Assembly (NCBI RefSeq): GCF_037975245.1
Contig: NC_092562.1
Span: 12,406,001-12,470,000 of the forward strand
From: Apostichopus japonicus
Taxonomy: Eukaryota; Echinodermata; Holothuroidea; Aspidochirotida; Stichopodidae
DNA: 64,000 nt
Reading direction: 5' to 3'
Shown here: piece by piece, positions 48,397-62,458 of the stretch
Layout: each line of letters begins with the position of its first letter
Position numbering within the stretch: the stretch's first letter is position 1
Translations under genes and position numbers: made by a program
Notes under the pieces: model-generated
Told to the model about the DNA's origin: nothing
Seen by the model: the letters and a program-made list of their open reading frames with translations, nothing else
Database searches by the model: none

Positions 48397-51300
48397 ATGA
48401 TGGAGGTAAAATAAAATTACAAAAAAATCTTCTGGATGCAAAAATTAAGAGACTTTGATTTGAATTAGGCCTAAGCCTAACATTAATGGTAGACCTAGGC
48501 TATAGCCTAGGCATAAGTAAGTTAGGCCTATGCTATGTATAGCTCAGTCCAGCTATAGTCTGTGGCATAGCCTAGGCAATGCTTACAGTTGATACTCAAA
48601 AGTTAGCCGTAACTTCAACTTAAGGGTTTCCGTTATGTTTTTCAGTCGATTGCTTTGAAGCATGATTTGAGAGTACAGTATGGAGCACTTGGTGTATATT
48701 CAGCCTAGCAAACCTGAGAACATTGTCTTGCATCCACTGTGCAACAGTAACTTAACTTCTATTGAATGTTAATTTTAACTTTAAACTGAATGTCACACCA
48801 CATTCCGGTTCTCTCATCTAAGTCAGTGCATGAAATATCCTAGAACTAAAGACTAATACTAGTACTACTACTAGTACTAGTAATGTGTTATCGTCCCGTT
48901 ACTGTGTGAATGCAGTTGCTAACTTTAATTGTCATAGAGTTAAATGATAAAAATGGCAAGACCTATGTGGGAGGATAATACCACTTTGCTGTTCTAGTGC
49001 AAACAGTAAAAAAGGTATATTCCAGTGAAAAAGTGATAATTTTTTCTCACAATTTACCCAATGCGAACTTTGTAAGATCGTATCTGTTGGGTAGAGGCAA
49101 TTGCTAATACAGCTAGAAATAATCTAGTTCAATTAACAAGAGTTTTCACTATATGCCTACTGTAACAGTGGTTCCCCATACCTACTGAAATTTACTGGAA
49201 TAAATGTGAGCAAAACCAAAAGAAAACAGCCTTCTGGAAAGCCTCAGTTACAAAGATATTAATGTCGTAAAATTTGATGCATCTGTATGTCATCGACTAT
49301 CATAAGCAATTGCTGTATCTGTCCTGACTAATAACGTTCATTTAGTGACCTGAAGAATAGTAAATTACTACACATCCATCTTTCTGTTATTTAAAATGCA
49401 TGCTAGGCTTACATCATCGTACAGAAAATCCAGACATTGAAAGATTGACAGTAAAGTGAGTGAACGTTTGCACAACAATAACAGCTGGGTTTCTGTTTCA
49501 ACATCGTTCGGTATTCTGTAATAGGATAAGATACCGTTGGAGCTTTGATTGCAATGCCCAGTGCCGGGTTGCTTACAAGCTACAAGATTGGGTAAGGTGT
49601 TGATAATGACATGTATCTAATTTACTTCTCTCTAACAGGTTTTGATATATCATGCTTCCAGTGGAAAAGAGCTATGCAAAGTCTCTAATGTAAGTATAGT
49701 AATGTCATCCTATATTAAATTGTATATTTACTCTGAGGGAGACCAGCATGATAGCATTCAATTGGGTGCTATAACTTTAGTTTACAAACTAACCTCAGTT
49801 TTGAGGTTGATAAGTTACTCCCATGTAGTGAAGTTGGGTATTAAGTGAACTGCTCTATGCCACAATATACTGTCTTGAAGATAACAGCCAGAGTTGATTT
49901 ATCAGAAAAAGCTTGCTGTAAAATGAGACTTTTAATTGGGTATTTTTAAAAATTTGTTGATGCTTTTTGGTACTGTTGTATTATATAAAAACAATATCTG
50001 TAGCAAGTACTTAAATTGTATATATGTTTATTTTAATTCTATCTTTGTGTTTTACATTGTTTCTAGCTGAAGAAAACATCCACTATTTCAGATGTTAAGA
50101 AACAGTATCAGCTGAATAGTAAGTATATAGAAAATAATATTTGTATGTATGTATGTATGTATATTAGATCCTCCTGTAAGCAGGAACTCGCGAAGAAGCC
50201 TTATTGGCTTATCAAAGCCGCAAGCTGACCGAAGTCAGTCTCTCACATTCATATTTAACGTCCATGATTATGAATCGTTAATTGTCAACAACTCTGTAAC
50301 TGGACGACTTACATTAATCTGGGAGTGACTCGAACCGGGGACCTTATGATTGAAAGGCACCGGTGTTAACCACTGAGCTAACACTCCGTATTTGAATATC
50401 TCTGTTGAAAAAAGGAATATTTTTCATTGAAATGAAGTCATTCTTCATATATATATTATTATTGAAATTGTAGTGAGTTGAAAAATCCAGAACAGGGAAA
50501 AAACTTCTAGTCTCCACCTGGATTTGAACTCGGGCCTCCTGCTTTACATGTGGACACCCTAACCACTAGGCTATGGACGCTGATTGTGTGTCCAGAGGTT
50601 CGAAACCGGTGAGGAAGGTCACCTGTATCGAAAAGTGCTAGTTCTGTTTTGGTGACATAGTTTTTGCCTTACTCAAACATGTTGCTAACCAACTCGAAAT
50701 AATTTGTGTTGCCTAAAGTCGGATCTCAAAGAGATACATGTCTATATATATATATATTAATATACATACCACTAGTGAATAAAGGGAACATGTATAGGGA
50801 GACTTGGTGTGCGTGGAGAATTTTTGCAAACAGTAAGTGCATTTGCCTTTTTGAAAAGAAGTGGTTGATTGTTCAGCTGTGAACGTACAGACTGCATCTC
50901 ATGCAGTGCTAACTTTTAACCTTTAACCTCCAACCATCACATTCATGCATGCCACTACTCTCAATGTAACATAGCAGTTTGTGTTTCAATGTGTTGAATA
51001 CATCGGAAAGTGTGTGTATAAGGTACTCGCTTTCAGACTGTTTTTAGTTGAAATTGCAAGCCATTAATATCAAACATTCAAATGATCCCGTTTAGGTCAA
51101 GTACAATAAAGAAACAATTGGCTGAGTACATGTTATATCAAAAGTGATACGATCTTCATAGCTGATGGTGTCATAAGAAAGTTAGTTTTCACATATTGAC
51201 CTTCCGCTTAATTTAGTTGTTTTCCTCTTACAGAAAAATCTGCATATCCAAGTCGCCAGTCATACAGGCTTGAACCAAGTAAGATGAATTATGATCTTTG

Positions 51301-54300
51301 ATCCTTATTTTCTTATTGAGCACGTTGTATTGAAATCATGACAGACTGTAACAAAAATTTGAAATTCTATTTGAATTGTCAAATAGAGTACGTAATGAAT
51401 ATCAAATGGAATTACCTTAAGGGGCCAGACATTGTGTCGATGGGGATATAAAGTTGTTTCATTTTGCAATCAAAACTTTATCAATGTTTTAATCTGATCT
51501 TGAAAGGGTAGTTGAACGATTTTGTAAAAGATATTCAATTTTTTTCCGCATGGAAATAATATGATATAACCAGACATGTTGGTTCGCAGCTGGTTTCAAG
51601 AATTAAAGTTGGGGAGGAGATTGGTTGTTTGAAGACTAATAGCCTATCCTGCAATGTGTGTCATTGGACTGGGACCATTGGAAACATCTCATTTTACAAT
51701 ATGTTGTCTCTCCTTGTCATGCTTGTCTTGTCTTGCATTCCAGAGGGTAAAAGTCTGAAAGATGAGCAGACTCTGAACTCGCTTGGCCTTCGAAGTGGAA
51801 GCAAGTTATACTTCAAGGACCTCGGTCCCCAAGTTGGGTGGTCTACGGTAAGTATTCATGAGTACCCCGAGTTTGAAGAAGCTCGCAGGTACAGAAAGAG
51901 GGGTTTGGATGTACATCTGCATGTACATGCATCCACTTGTCCAACAGCAAAACTCGTTGTGGGCAAAGGTCACCGAGGATAACTGCAGATATTTATAATA
52001 TTATATTGAATGTCCAACATACATGAGTTACAGTCACGTTTAGGTGATATCTTTTTCCCTCCTATTCACCTCAGGTATTTCTGACAGAATATTTTGGACC
52101 ATTGGTTATTTACCTGATTTTCTACGTCAGACCAAGTATCATCTACGGTGCTGACGCTGCTGACCAACCGAGAGACATCGCTGTCCAGTAAGTTCATTTG
52201 TCCATTTGAAAGAATCCATGAAAGAATCTCAGTTGCTAGTGATGTTCTCTAATATATAAGTATAATGTTATGTTATGTAAATTAAATAAAATCTTTTATA
52301 CAACACCTAATTATATTCCGGCCATTTGATTGGTCAATTGCTCGTCAATTGCATGCAAAATCCGCTCTATTGCATGCTATGATGATAGAACCATGCGTTA
52401 TACTTTTTTGATAGCACTTTTTTCAATGGTAAGAGAGCAGAGAAACCTGTCTGTTCAAAACAATCTGTTGCATGAGTGCATTTTACATCCAAGTATATCC
52501 AAATTTGAAGGTGTTGTATAAAACAAATAATGAATGGTTTCCATTCGTGCAATAGTGCAAATATTTCATTCGTTGAAAGATGTAATTTGTTCCATTCAAC
52601 TCGGCTGCGCCTCGTTGAATGGAACATTCCATCTTTCAACCCATGAAATATTTGCACTATTGCACTCATAACCATTCATTATTTGTATTATATTGCGCAC
52701 TACGCGTGATGCATCTGTGCGCTTAACAAACAATCTAGAATATACTGTGACATAAAACAGTAAATACATAAAACAGTAAATTACATATACCATATACAGA
52801 TATATACAGGAATAAAAGATTGAAAAATGATTAAAAGTACTGGTGAAGAGTAAGCGATAAAACAGATTGACTACAAAATCTACAAATAACCTACTGTACA
52901 GTTTAAATGGAAACTTTGTATTGTATTGTACCATTGTATGTCCAAGCAATAGAACCAATAACATGTTATTCTGGCAGAGACACTAAAGTGAAAGGCAATG
53001 CTTGATGGATGGAATGCTTCAGGAGGTGGACTTTCAGGCTACCCAAATGTAGGCATTTTTCTTTGCGGTCAAATTTTGGAAAAGTAAAGTGTTCTATCAA
53101 AATGACCATTGGGTCAATTATTACTATGGAAGTAGAGAAATGAAAGGTTTTTTATCTCAATACATTACATGTATAGAGATATTGTAACAGTAAGTGGGAC
53201 TCTCTCTTCTCTTAAAAATTTTTCAGCGTCTTCAAACAAAGTTCTTTTTCTCTGGAATTTCCAGAGCAAGAATATATCATATAGACCAACAAAAGTTACT
53301 ATTTTTTATTCCAGAATTGTATCTCATTCTGTGACTTTTTCACCAATTTATGTCCAAATCGGGCCAATTTGGACTGAAAACACACTTTGGCAGACCTGTT
53401 TTGCACACGCTCCAAAACTTATGTTTTATGAAAGAGAATAGAATAGAACTGTCTTTCAACAGTGGTATCGTCTAAGATAGGGTCCTACTGTATGTATTAT
53501 ATATTTTATTAGCATTTTAAACTTTCATTTGTTGTTTACAGGTAGGTATTAATAAGAATTTTACTACCTATATATGACATTTTATGGCATTTATTTGCTT
53601 TATTTGATGTTTAAATGATTTTTCTTTCTTAAAATAACACTGAGCTGCCGCCCCTACTATTAGTAAAAAGGTCCGTTTTTGATGATTAAGCCCCGCCCCC
53701 AAGTCTGTTTTGTAGCAGATTGGCTATGACTCATAACATCTACACGAAAATGGCTACGCTCGCGACCAATTTCTGTAGTGTAGTTAGGTACGCGAGGTGT
53801 TAGTGTATTGCATGCTAATTACATTCTGTACTGCTGAATTCTACGTAGTGCATTTAATTTATATTAGGCCTTCGTTTTTTAACATCCATTTAAGGATAGT
53901 ACTGGTGTTCAGGTAGCTTTTCAGAGCAAGGGCCATGATAAGTTTGTTTGATTGCCCTTCATGTATTTTGAATAATTACGTATACACATTCTTGTATTTC
54001 TGAAGGCTACTTACTGTAGGCCTAGTGCATTTAAAAAATATATATATATAGGCCTAGGCCTATTAGGCTTTCAGTGATAGCCACATTAGCATTGTACTGG
54101 TGTTCAGACAGCTTTTCCTAGGAAGGACCAGGGTAAGTTTGTTTGATGGGTACGTATAAAAGAGGAGCCGGCCATAGCATCACAACTTTTATAAGACTAT
54201 AAAAATTGTATAAGGTTATGTTTTATTTATAAGGATATAAGATGTATAAGGTTATATGAAGTATGTTTAGCTTTCTTTTGAACCTGTAATGTTTGACATC

Positions 54301-57300
54301 AAATGTACAAAGAATTAAAATAAAATAACAAAATGGAGAGGAACTGAGGTGGCTATTAGGGGAAGAGGAGGCCACCCATCACTTGCATATAAAAACTTGT
54401 AATCTTCTTTTACATTATTTTTTTCCAAGTCATAAATCCATGAAATCTTCATGTCCAAAAAATTGAGATGGAAAAACGTGGGTTGTTTTGATATCTAGAA
54501 ATGGACACAGTTTTGATGGTAGTCACCACTACAGTAACATACAGTAGGTCAATAGGCCTAGCTCTCAAGGCAGGCATCAAGAATATGGTCGAGTTGTTCG
54601 CCTCTTCTAATTTGGCTGTTGTCATTGACGTCAAACTATATGACCAAAAAGTCCAACAGAGACTGACCTAAGATGAAGGATACCACATAAAAAACAAGTT
54701 CTTAGGTATTCTATGACATTACTAAACCTTGCAACGTCGTTCTTTCGACTAACAGGCAATGAGCGCTAAAGGCAAGACTAGCAGGATAAAGTGTAACCTG
54801 CAGAGACTATTCGTGGCAAAGTAGCAAAAATGCAAGTTATGTATTTGTTGTACCATGATTGATCTTGATAATTGTAGAGACAGAGCAAAGATTTGAAATT
54901 AGGAATCAAAATTAAAACTTCCAGTATTGAGATACTGCATCATTGATGCTCTTGTCTCAGAGATGTTTCACAGTTTTATATTAGTTGCCATCATTATTGT
55001 GTTTTTGTTTCGTATGCCGATTATTTAGAGCAGAGTATTTGGCATGAATGTATGCTCTTTGAGAGCCTGTAGGATACAAGAGAACTTTTTGGTACATAAC
55101 CCTGTCTTGTTTTATAAGGGTACTGCATGTTGTTACTGTATTTAGTATGTTTATCTAAAGCACCTGCATATGGTTTGTTATATGTCCTGATATAATTGTT
55201 GAATATGCAAAGCATGTAATACAGTATAATACAGTCACTTATTACGAAAAAGTTAACACAGGAGAACATGTTTCCATCTTTCAGTCTCACTCCACCCTTT
55301 ATAACAATCACTGGCGTGATGTTTCTTGTAAAATGTAGGAAATGTAGTTCATACTGTGGAGAGAAGTGCTCTACCATCTAACCGAAGAGAGAAGAGAAAA
55401 ACCCAGTTTTATATATGGTTACTTGTGTAATACCTTTGTCTCCAGGAGTTAACATTAAAAGTATGATTATATTTTTCATAGCAGCTTAGAAGTGAATGAT
55501 TATTTGTTTTTCATAAAGTATTAAAGATGCAAAAGCTGCATAGATACATATTAAGCTGCTACACAACTTTGTAAATGTTTTGTGGTAATAAATAGCCATT
55601 CTGCATATGAATGCATGTTGCTATGATATACTACATGTTTCTATGATATAATGCATGTTTCTATGTAATATCAAATGCATTGTTCCAGGCTGGTATTTTG
55701 TACCACTTTTCTGTCAGTGTAGAGCATTATGTAACATCATCTCTTCTTACAGTTTATATATTTTGACATCATTCTGTAGTTACAGTAGATTGGTAAAGTA
55801 GTCTCTCTTCTCTTCAGTATCGCAGCTGCTTGCTGGACGTTTCATTACGCCAAGCGACTGTTGGAAACCATCTTTGTTCATCGTTTCTCTCACGCCACCA
55901 TGCCCATCATGAATATCTTTAAGGTATATTTGCATTCAAGATTTAAAGTAAGATCATTATTATTTTATGTCTATTTCCTTCACACTGCTATGCCACCGAA
56001 GTGCATGTTCTTTAGTACAGTGTGTTTACATAACAGGGTAAGCCATGCTGTAAGTTACATCATGATTGAGATTCTTCATAGTTTTGACATCATCGGGTAA
56101 ATTACACTGTTATTACATAATGAGGTATATTACTCTGTTATTACATAATGAGGTAATATTACTCTGGTATTACATAATGAGGTAATATTACTCTGTTATT
56201 ACATACTAAGGTAACTTACTCTGTTATTACATCAAGAGATAATGCACAGTTATAAGATATATTTTATTAGCTACTAAACAGCTGAGGTTCATCAGTTAAA
56301 GTGACGGGATTATCTAGTCTAATACACAGCCCAATAGGTCAGTTACTCAGGTGCACCAGAAAGCTCAATAAGGAAAACATGAGAGTATCATGGCCTCAAA
56401 TGACATGTTTACAACCGGTGCATTATGAATTAATCATTAAGCATGGTGCTCCATTGTTTATACACAATTAAAACAAAATGTTACCTTCACATTATTAGAA
56501 CTTACAAACCAATTAATTAACATTCATTACAAGTTCAACTTGGATAGCCCTCGCTTGGTTTATACCCAGAATAAAACGAAGATTTTCCGGGTATTAACAT
56601 GATCTACGTAGAAAACAAAACTCTCTCCCTTATCTCACTCCTCAAGGTCTTTTTTAAAGTTTATTCCTAATACAGCTGCTTCATGAGCCAATATAAGGAA
56701 GACAGCATTGGTGATTTTGTAGATCATGTGATACTCAGAAAATTTTTTTGCCGGGTATAAACCCAATAGAAGGCTAACCAGGTTGAACTTGTAATGTTTA
56801 GGCCTGTACTGAGTAGCCGAGTCATCAGTTTAGTCTATCATGTGCATACCAGATGTTTAGCATATATTCTAAAAGTCAACACCTTGGAAACATGGAACAG
56901 CTATCAAAACATGACAAGCAGTTGAAATTTATCTTTTCTCTTGGACTATGACCACATGTAGTTCTTGCTTAATTTGTTTTAAAAGAATTTTACATATAAA
57001 GGTCATTATTGCTGTGTGAAGGATTGAAATTTTTCAAAAATGAGAATTATCTGTTACAGTGCAGTTTACTATGTGTTTGTTTTCCAGAATCTGTTGAATG
57101 TGCATGGAAAATATGAGTCTCCTTTGCCATAAGTCTATTTCTTAAAATTGTTGCTTATTGAAATGTCTTCTATAAAGTCTTCTAATTATTTCCTTTCCCG
57201 CAGAATTCCAGCTATTATTGGGGATTTGCTGCCTTTGTGGCGTACTTTATCAATCATCCCTTATATACACCTCCTCGTGAGTACAAACGTTATTAGTCTC

Positions 57301-59253
57301 CTATTTTAACAGCTTCTTGTACAAAGATGTCCTTGTTTTTATTGTAATGCTCCATACTTTTGGCACTTGTGAAATAAAACAATTTAATCAATTAACAAAA
57401 GAAAACCCTCTGGTAAATGATAAAAACCAAAATATGTTTTGGCTAGAACAGAGTTCACACCAGTGGCTTGTGGAATAGAAGCCTTATGCATGACCAACTC
57501 TTCTTTCATCAACAGAGTTTGGGAACGCTCAATTGTATGGTGGTTTGGCAGGATTTTTGGTAAGTTTGAAGAGGAGTCACTTAAAACTATCAATAAAGTG
57601 ATAAATATAACTAATATAAAATGTTACAAAAATATATCCTGGTAGGGATAAATTTTTTGTTTTCATGTTCATATCGGTACATAAAGAGAGGAGTTGGGTA
57701 AGAGTGAACATGACAGCATAGAACCACAATTGTTCAGACTATATTGTCTGTCTTTGTGGTGGTGTTGTTATAAATAGCAATGTTTTCTAATTCTTACCCG
57801 TGTCAAGTTTTCTTGGCACTGTTTGATGTTGCTGACTTTGCCATAATTGCTAGTCCTACCACCTGTATAGTAGCATGAAACAAGAATTAAATTTAAAACG
57901 GTTACACCATAGAAACATGTTATTGTTGAAGACTAACACACAGCATACACTTTTACACCCTGGTTCACTTTGCCTATATACTGTTCTCTTGGTGTAACTT
58001 CTTTGACAGTGGTTAGCATCTGTCAGGAGTGTTGTCTTCCTGCTGCATTTAACGGCATGCATGTTTGTGTCTATTCCTGCACAGTTTGCAGAGTACGGTA
58101 ACTGGCGCATCCACATGGCTTTCCGCAACCTCCGAACGCCTGGCACCAAGGAACGTCGTATTCCAAATGCTACAGGAGACCCCATGACCATCCTGTTTAA
58201 TCTGGTAACCTGTCCTAATTATACATATGAGACCATCGCCTGGGTTAGCTTTAGTGTCATGACACAGTGTCTTCCAGGTAATTTCATAATCTGTGCTTGT
58301 TTTACAGATTATTTTTTGTAATCGTTCAAATACTGTAAAAGGTGTATGTTTACATGTTTATGCTGCTCATTTCAATGGGATGGTGCATTAGTTACCATAG
58401 TAACACTAATACACCAAAACAACCACCTGAAAACCTTTGCTGGTTTTCTCATGAAAGAAGACCATAGAACCCAACCAACATCTTGACCTGAATTGATATA
58501 AATGCTTGCATACAATGAACAACACCTTCAAAATTAATATCTGAGGGAAGATTTTTCTTTGCTTAGGAAATAAATGCTTCAAAAGCAAATATTTTTGAAT
58601 AGAATTTGGTACAGAAGCTGGCAGTTGGTATTGCAAATGTTAGAATGCACAGTTTGTCCCTTGTATATGAATATAGCTATCTGCAGCTATTTCGCGAACC
58701 ATATTCTTAGAAACCCACTGTGCTGCATTTTAAACTGATTTTATTGTTTGATACATATCATATGTAAGCTTCTTGGATTTTGCTACAAATTTTTCAAAAA
58801 TTTTTCATTTTGATACATATATTTTGAAATGTGTTTGAATTTCCGGGCATATGCTTCATAAGCGATTTGCATGCGATACATATTTTTCGGTATACTCTAT
58901 TTTAATGCAGATATTTCATAAACCATTTTGATAGTTTTCACAAACTGATTGCTTTTCTACAAATATGTTACATAATTAAGCTATTTGGATTTTACATTTG
59001 TATGTGTCATAAACTATGAAATACGTCGTTGACAGGGCTGAAAACATCATTGATGTAAAATGCTATTCTATTTTGTTTATCACATAATGAATGCTACATG
59101 GAATTTTTACTTTTTAACCTTTCAGCTCTGATGTTTGGCGTTTGTGGGTTTGTTCAGATGGCTATCTGGGCGAAAGGAAAGCACCGTAATTACCTGAAGG
59201 AGTTCAAGAATTACCCGAGAGGGAGGAAGGCAATTCTGCCGTTTCTTATTTGA
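48397..59253 (+). CDS. TECR: Trans-2,3-enoyl-CoA reductase, complete, 11 coding exons
   Basis: Exons are 48397-48405, 49639-49689, 50067-50118, 51234-51278, 51744-51847, 52075-52187, 55818-55923, 57204-57276, 57516-57559, 58085-58277 and 59126-59253, all GT/AG and phase-consistent; the product is 305 aa (human 308). Residues 1-~85 are the ubiquitin-like N-terminal domain ([20 protein letters not shown]). The rest is the multi-pass steroid 5-alpha-reductase-type domain, with [47 protein letters not shown] and a C-terminal [19 protein letters not shown]. The family enzyme sits in the ER membrane and uses NADPH for the last step of very-long-chain fatty acid elongation. Exon 1 encodes only MME, as the human first exon is also very short (MKHYE). 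Intron 6 is 3.6 kb and intron 3 contains two SINE-type insertions. Confidence 0.97.
50145..50393 (-). mobile_element. tRNA-derived SINE (family B), copy 2
   Basis: This is an inverted copy of the element at 47868-48118. It has a TATGTATGTATG tail at the left, CAGGAACTCGCGAAGAAGCC and AAGCTGACCGAAGTCAGTCT in the body, and a tRNA-like head at the right (CTCGAACCGGGG, CCACTGAGCTAACACTCC). It lies in TECR intron 3. Confidence 0.82.
50448..50740 (-). mobile_element. tRNA-containing repeat (family A), copy 2
   Basis: It matches 34928-35250 in the same orientation: the GTAGTGAGTTG tail, a tRNA-like block near 50511-50581 (B box partly decayed), then TGTCCAGAGGTTCG, CTAGTTCTGTTTT, CCAACTCGAAAT and CGGATCTCAA. 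It sits about 55 bp from the family B SINE in TECR intron 3. No reverse transcriptase remnant is attached. Confidence 0.8.
52515..52695. repeat. Foldback (hairpin) repeat in TECR intron 6
   Basis: Arms of about 73 bp (52525-52600 and 52614-52684) are near-perfect inverted copies around a 13-bp loop TCGGCTGCGCCTC. Both contain GTGCAATAGTGCAAATATTT and TTCCATTCAAC. Flanking GCATGC-rich sequence from about 52315 may belong to the same element. Confidence 0.85.
53870..54135. repeat. ~180-bp imperfect tandem duplication
   Basis: TACTGGTGTTCAG.CAGCTTTTC and GGTAAGTTTGTTTGATGG-like words recur about 190 bp apart in TECR intron 6. Confidence 0.65.
56096..56240. repeat. ~31-bp tandem repeat, about four and a half copies
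   Basis: ACTCTGTTATTACATAATGA and the following GGTAATATT recur in TECR intron 7. Confidence 0.88.
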
Positions 59254-59562
59254 TGACCCTGTCCTGCAATTTTTTGAAAATTAACGAATTAAAAGAATGA
59301 TTCATCATAATTTGTTTTTTTTCTTTTTTGTTCTTCTTCCAACTGGAAATTAATTGACATGAATTTTTTTCTATTCCTGATTTTATTTTTCAGTCACCTC
59401 CTTTCAATTATTTAATTTTTTTGTTTTTCAATTTGTAAATGGTGGTTTTGTGACAAATATTATATCTTTAAAAGGCAATGTTTTCATGAATAAGGAATTA
59501 ATGTCATCCACATTTTTACATTAGTCATTGTGCATTAAGTACTGTGATCCACAGTGTGGCAA

Positions 59563-59568
59563 AATAAA
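59563..59568 (+). promoter_or_regulatory. TECR polyadenylation signal
   Basis: AATAAA about 310 bp after the TECR stop codon, followed by a GT-rich tract (GGGTGTGCAAGTCAGTGTTT). It is the first canonical signal noticed downstream. Confidence 0.5.
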
Positions 59569-59911
59569 CCATATCATGTACCCATTTGGGTGTGCAAGTC
59601 AGTGTTTTGAGTCAATTCTATATCCCAGCTGAATCACTCTCTGTTTCTCTTAGTTTAATGTTCCATGTCAGCATTATGAATTGTGAAAACCTTACTACAT
59701 TCCTTCTTGTCCAAAATGGTGCAGTCAGCTGGTAATTTGCATATTGTCTCCTCTACACTAAAGAACTTGAGCCAGGTTTGTATTGCTGTTTAAGGTTATC
59801 TTATGTAGCTGTATGATTGAGAATGTGCATGTGTTGTGATAGCAATGCAACAAAGTAACAAAACAGAAAACCATGACAGGCCTTTGCGTAGTTTCAAATG
59901 TTACATCGCAA

Positions 59912-59990
59912 TCAACGCTTTGGAATAATTATCTTTATGATAATACAATGCTTTGGAATAATTATCTTTATGATAATAACTGTTGTGTCC
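59912..59990. repeat. ~39-bp tandem duplication
   Basis: GCTTTGGAATAATTATCTTT followed by ATGATAATA occurs twice in tandem. Confidence 0.85.
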
Positions 59991-62092
59991 TTGTGTAATG
60001 TTCATATTTTATATAAAAGTGCTGTATTCGTTAAATGAAGCATGAGCACCTCATTGTTCACCAAAGAACAGGTGAATAATGCATTTGTGTAAAGAAAATG
60101 CATTCCTTGAATTTGTTGTTGTGTTGTTTTGTTGTATGATGTACTGAACTGTCTGGTGGTTATTCATTGCATGATATTAAATTATTGAATGGGGATCTCT
60201 ATATAAATATATCTGCATTAAATCTCTAACTATTGCTTTGAATATAAAGTTTGGTATCTGAAATGTTTAATATTGGTGGCCTTTCATTTTGCCTTGTTTG
60301 ATGGTGTCTGTTCTGTTTATAAACTGAATCTGAAAATAACTTTTATGTAATTAATGGTGGTAAAAGATTCAAAGGATATCTCTCATGTACTTGTAATGGT
60401 AGAATTCCTCAAAGTGTAATGTATTTTCCCTGCATGTTCAAATTCTCCATATTGCTGAAAATATCTAGGGTTAGTTAACTGTGTCATTTGAGGAAAGATA
60501 CATTTGTATGAGCTGTAGTCCTAAAGGAGATGTTAAAATTTGACCATTGTTAACCGATGGTTGGAAACTTTCTAGTAATTTTTGTTGTGTTTTGGGGGAC
60601 AGGGGAAATTGATGACCTGTCACATAATTACTGTGTGTTGTGCAAAAAATGTACAAATTATCCATTTAGGACTTTTATTATCAAAGCCACCATTTGAATA
60701 GTTATTTGCCATTTGGCAAAGTTTTGGAAGGCATAAAGTTTGGAAGACTATTGCATGGGAGGCCGAGGCTTCTATGGCACAGGTACTGTGTGGCCAGATG
60801 TATAACGTATTAGTGCTTAAGCATTTACCCTCCAAGGGTTGTTTGAAATTTGTATTCCTTCAAAAGCCTTGGCATGTATGGGATACATTGAAGTTTCGAA
60901 TGACTGTGCAATGCTTAAGTGTATTGTCTGTCCCTCAGAACATGAAATTTGAAGATCTTTATGTGTGAAGGGTTTGTGACCAGTATAGTAGTCACCAAAA
61001 AGCTGGTACTTTCCACTCTTTGAAGGTAACTCGGTGTAGTTCAGATTCCTGATATAAGGCCCCTAATCTCCATATTAAGAAGCTGTATATTACCTCAAAA
61101 CAAGAACACCAAAGTGCTGGACATTCCTTTGTTTTGAGTTAATTACCACAACCTTCCAAAAGTTCAAATAAATTCAATATCCCAGAATAAAGCTGCAGTG
61201 ACTCGTGGTTAAGGCCAAGCCTCAGTCTGTGATGTTAGCATTAGTAATGTTGTGGTATGTATGTTTTTCTGTTTATTGTGGATCATTGAGGTATCACCTA
61301 AGACGCAAGCAAGGCTTGAGATGTAGATGTCACATTGAGAGATGCCATGCAAATCAAACTTGTCTAAGGAGGGGTATCAACACTAGCACACAGGGTTCTG
61401 TTTATGGTCGTTATAAACATTTATGTAATACAATTTTAACAGGATTGAATCACTTTTCAATGTAAGTAAGCAATCTGGTGCTGATATTACACATTTTGAT
61501 CATAAATAGGTGTCGATGCATTTTTTTTCCTTTTTTGATACACACCTTGATTGTATGAAAATTTTGTGGTGGAAAACAAATAGAAATGATGAGTTCCTAA
61601 TTAACAAATTCAAAATCTTGTAGTTATCTTTTCACTTATTTTTGGTTCTTACAGGAAAGACAATACACTCTACAATGATGGGTATTCTAGTGGTAAATGG
61701 TGAACCCCCAGAAATTCCCAGAGGCTAGTGTTTCACGTAGCTTATAATGCCATCGCCATTATCCACTCTACCATACGACTGGTGACTAGTAGGCAGATTT
61801 TTGTTTCCACAAATATAAACAAATAAATGAAATCTAGTCTTATACACTTATTTAACAAAATGATTTATTTAACTCATGACAAGGTCCAATAAACCAACCG
61901 TGACCAGTTTACAAAGAATAGAAACATTTAAAAATAATCTCATAAAGACATCCTTTGGCCTATCAGTGCATTTTTTCCCAACACTGTTGTGTGTAAATAA
62001 CATTTGATGATGAAAAAAAAAATAAAGTTCCATGGAATTGCTCATCATATTCTTTATGTTACCTTTCAAAGACTTTTTCATATCCATGCAAC

Positions 62093-62458
62093 CAGTGGCG
62101 TAGGAAGGTACTTTTGAGTGGGGGGGCTGAAGACTGATGGCCGGTCTGGGGGAGGGGTCTAAGGGGAGGGAGTGTCCCCCTCCCCTTTGGATTTTTTTTT
62201 GCATTTCCAGGTGGCCTCAGATGCAATTTGGTGCAATATAGCACACTTCAACCCACCCACTCCATTTTTGTATATAATTTTGCATTTTCACCTGGCCTTA
62301 GATGCAATTTGGTGCTCCAAATGAGATTTTTTCTCATTTGGAAATGAAAAAGGGGTTTTCTGACTTGCGAAGTGGGGGGGCGGAATGATACTTCCGCCCC
62401 TCCACATTTTTCACTGGGGGGCTAGCGCCCCCCAGCCCCCCCGGTTCCTACGCCCTTG
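62093..62458. mobile_element. hAT-like MITE, 366 bp, copy 2 (inverted)
   Basis: It begins CAGTGGCGTAGGAAGG and ends GGTTCCTACGCCCTTG, flanked by the identical octamer CATGCAAC on both sides (62085-62092 and 62459-62466). Its interior is the reverse complement of the copy at 43447-43793. It has no coding capacity, so it must have been moved by a transposase supplied in trans. Confidence 0.88.

Noticed and set aside
52596-52964. 122-residue minus-strand frame
   Set aside because: It overlaps the foldback repeat and has low-complexity hydrophobic content without homology.
61205-61465. 86-residue Cys-containing frame with a signal-peptide-like start
   Set aside because: It lacks an ATG at the proposed start (GTG), has no family match and no promoter or splice support.
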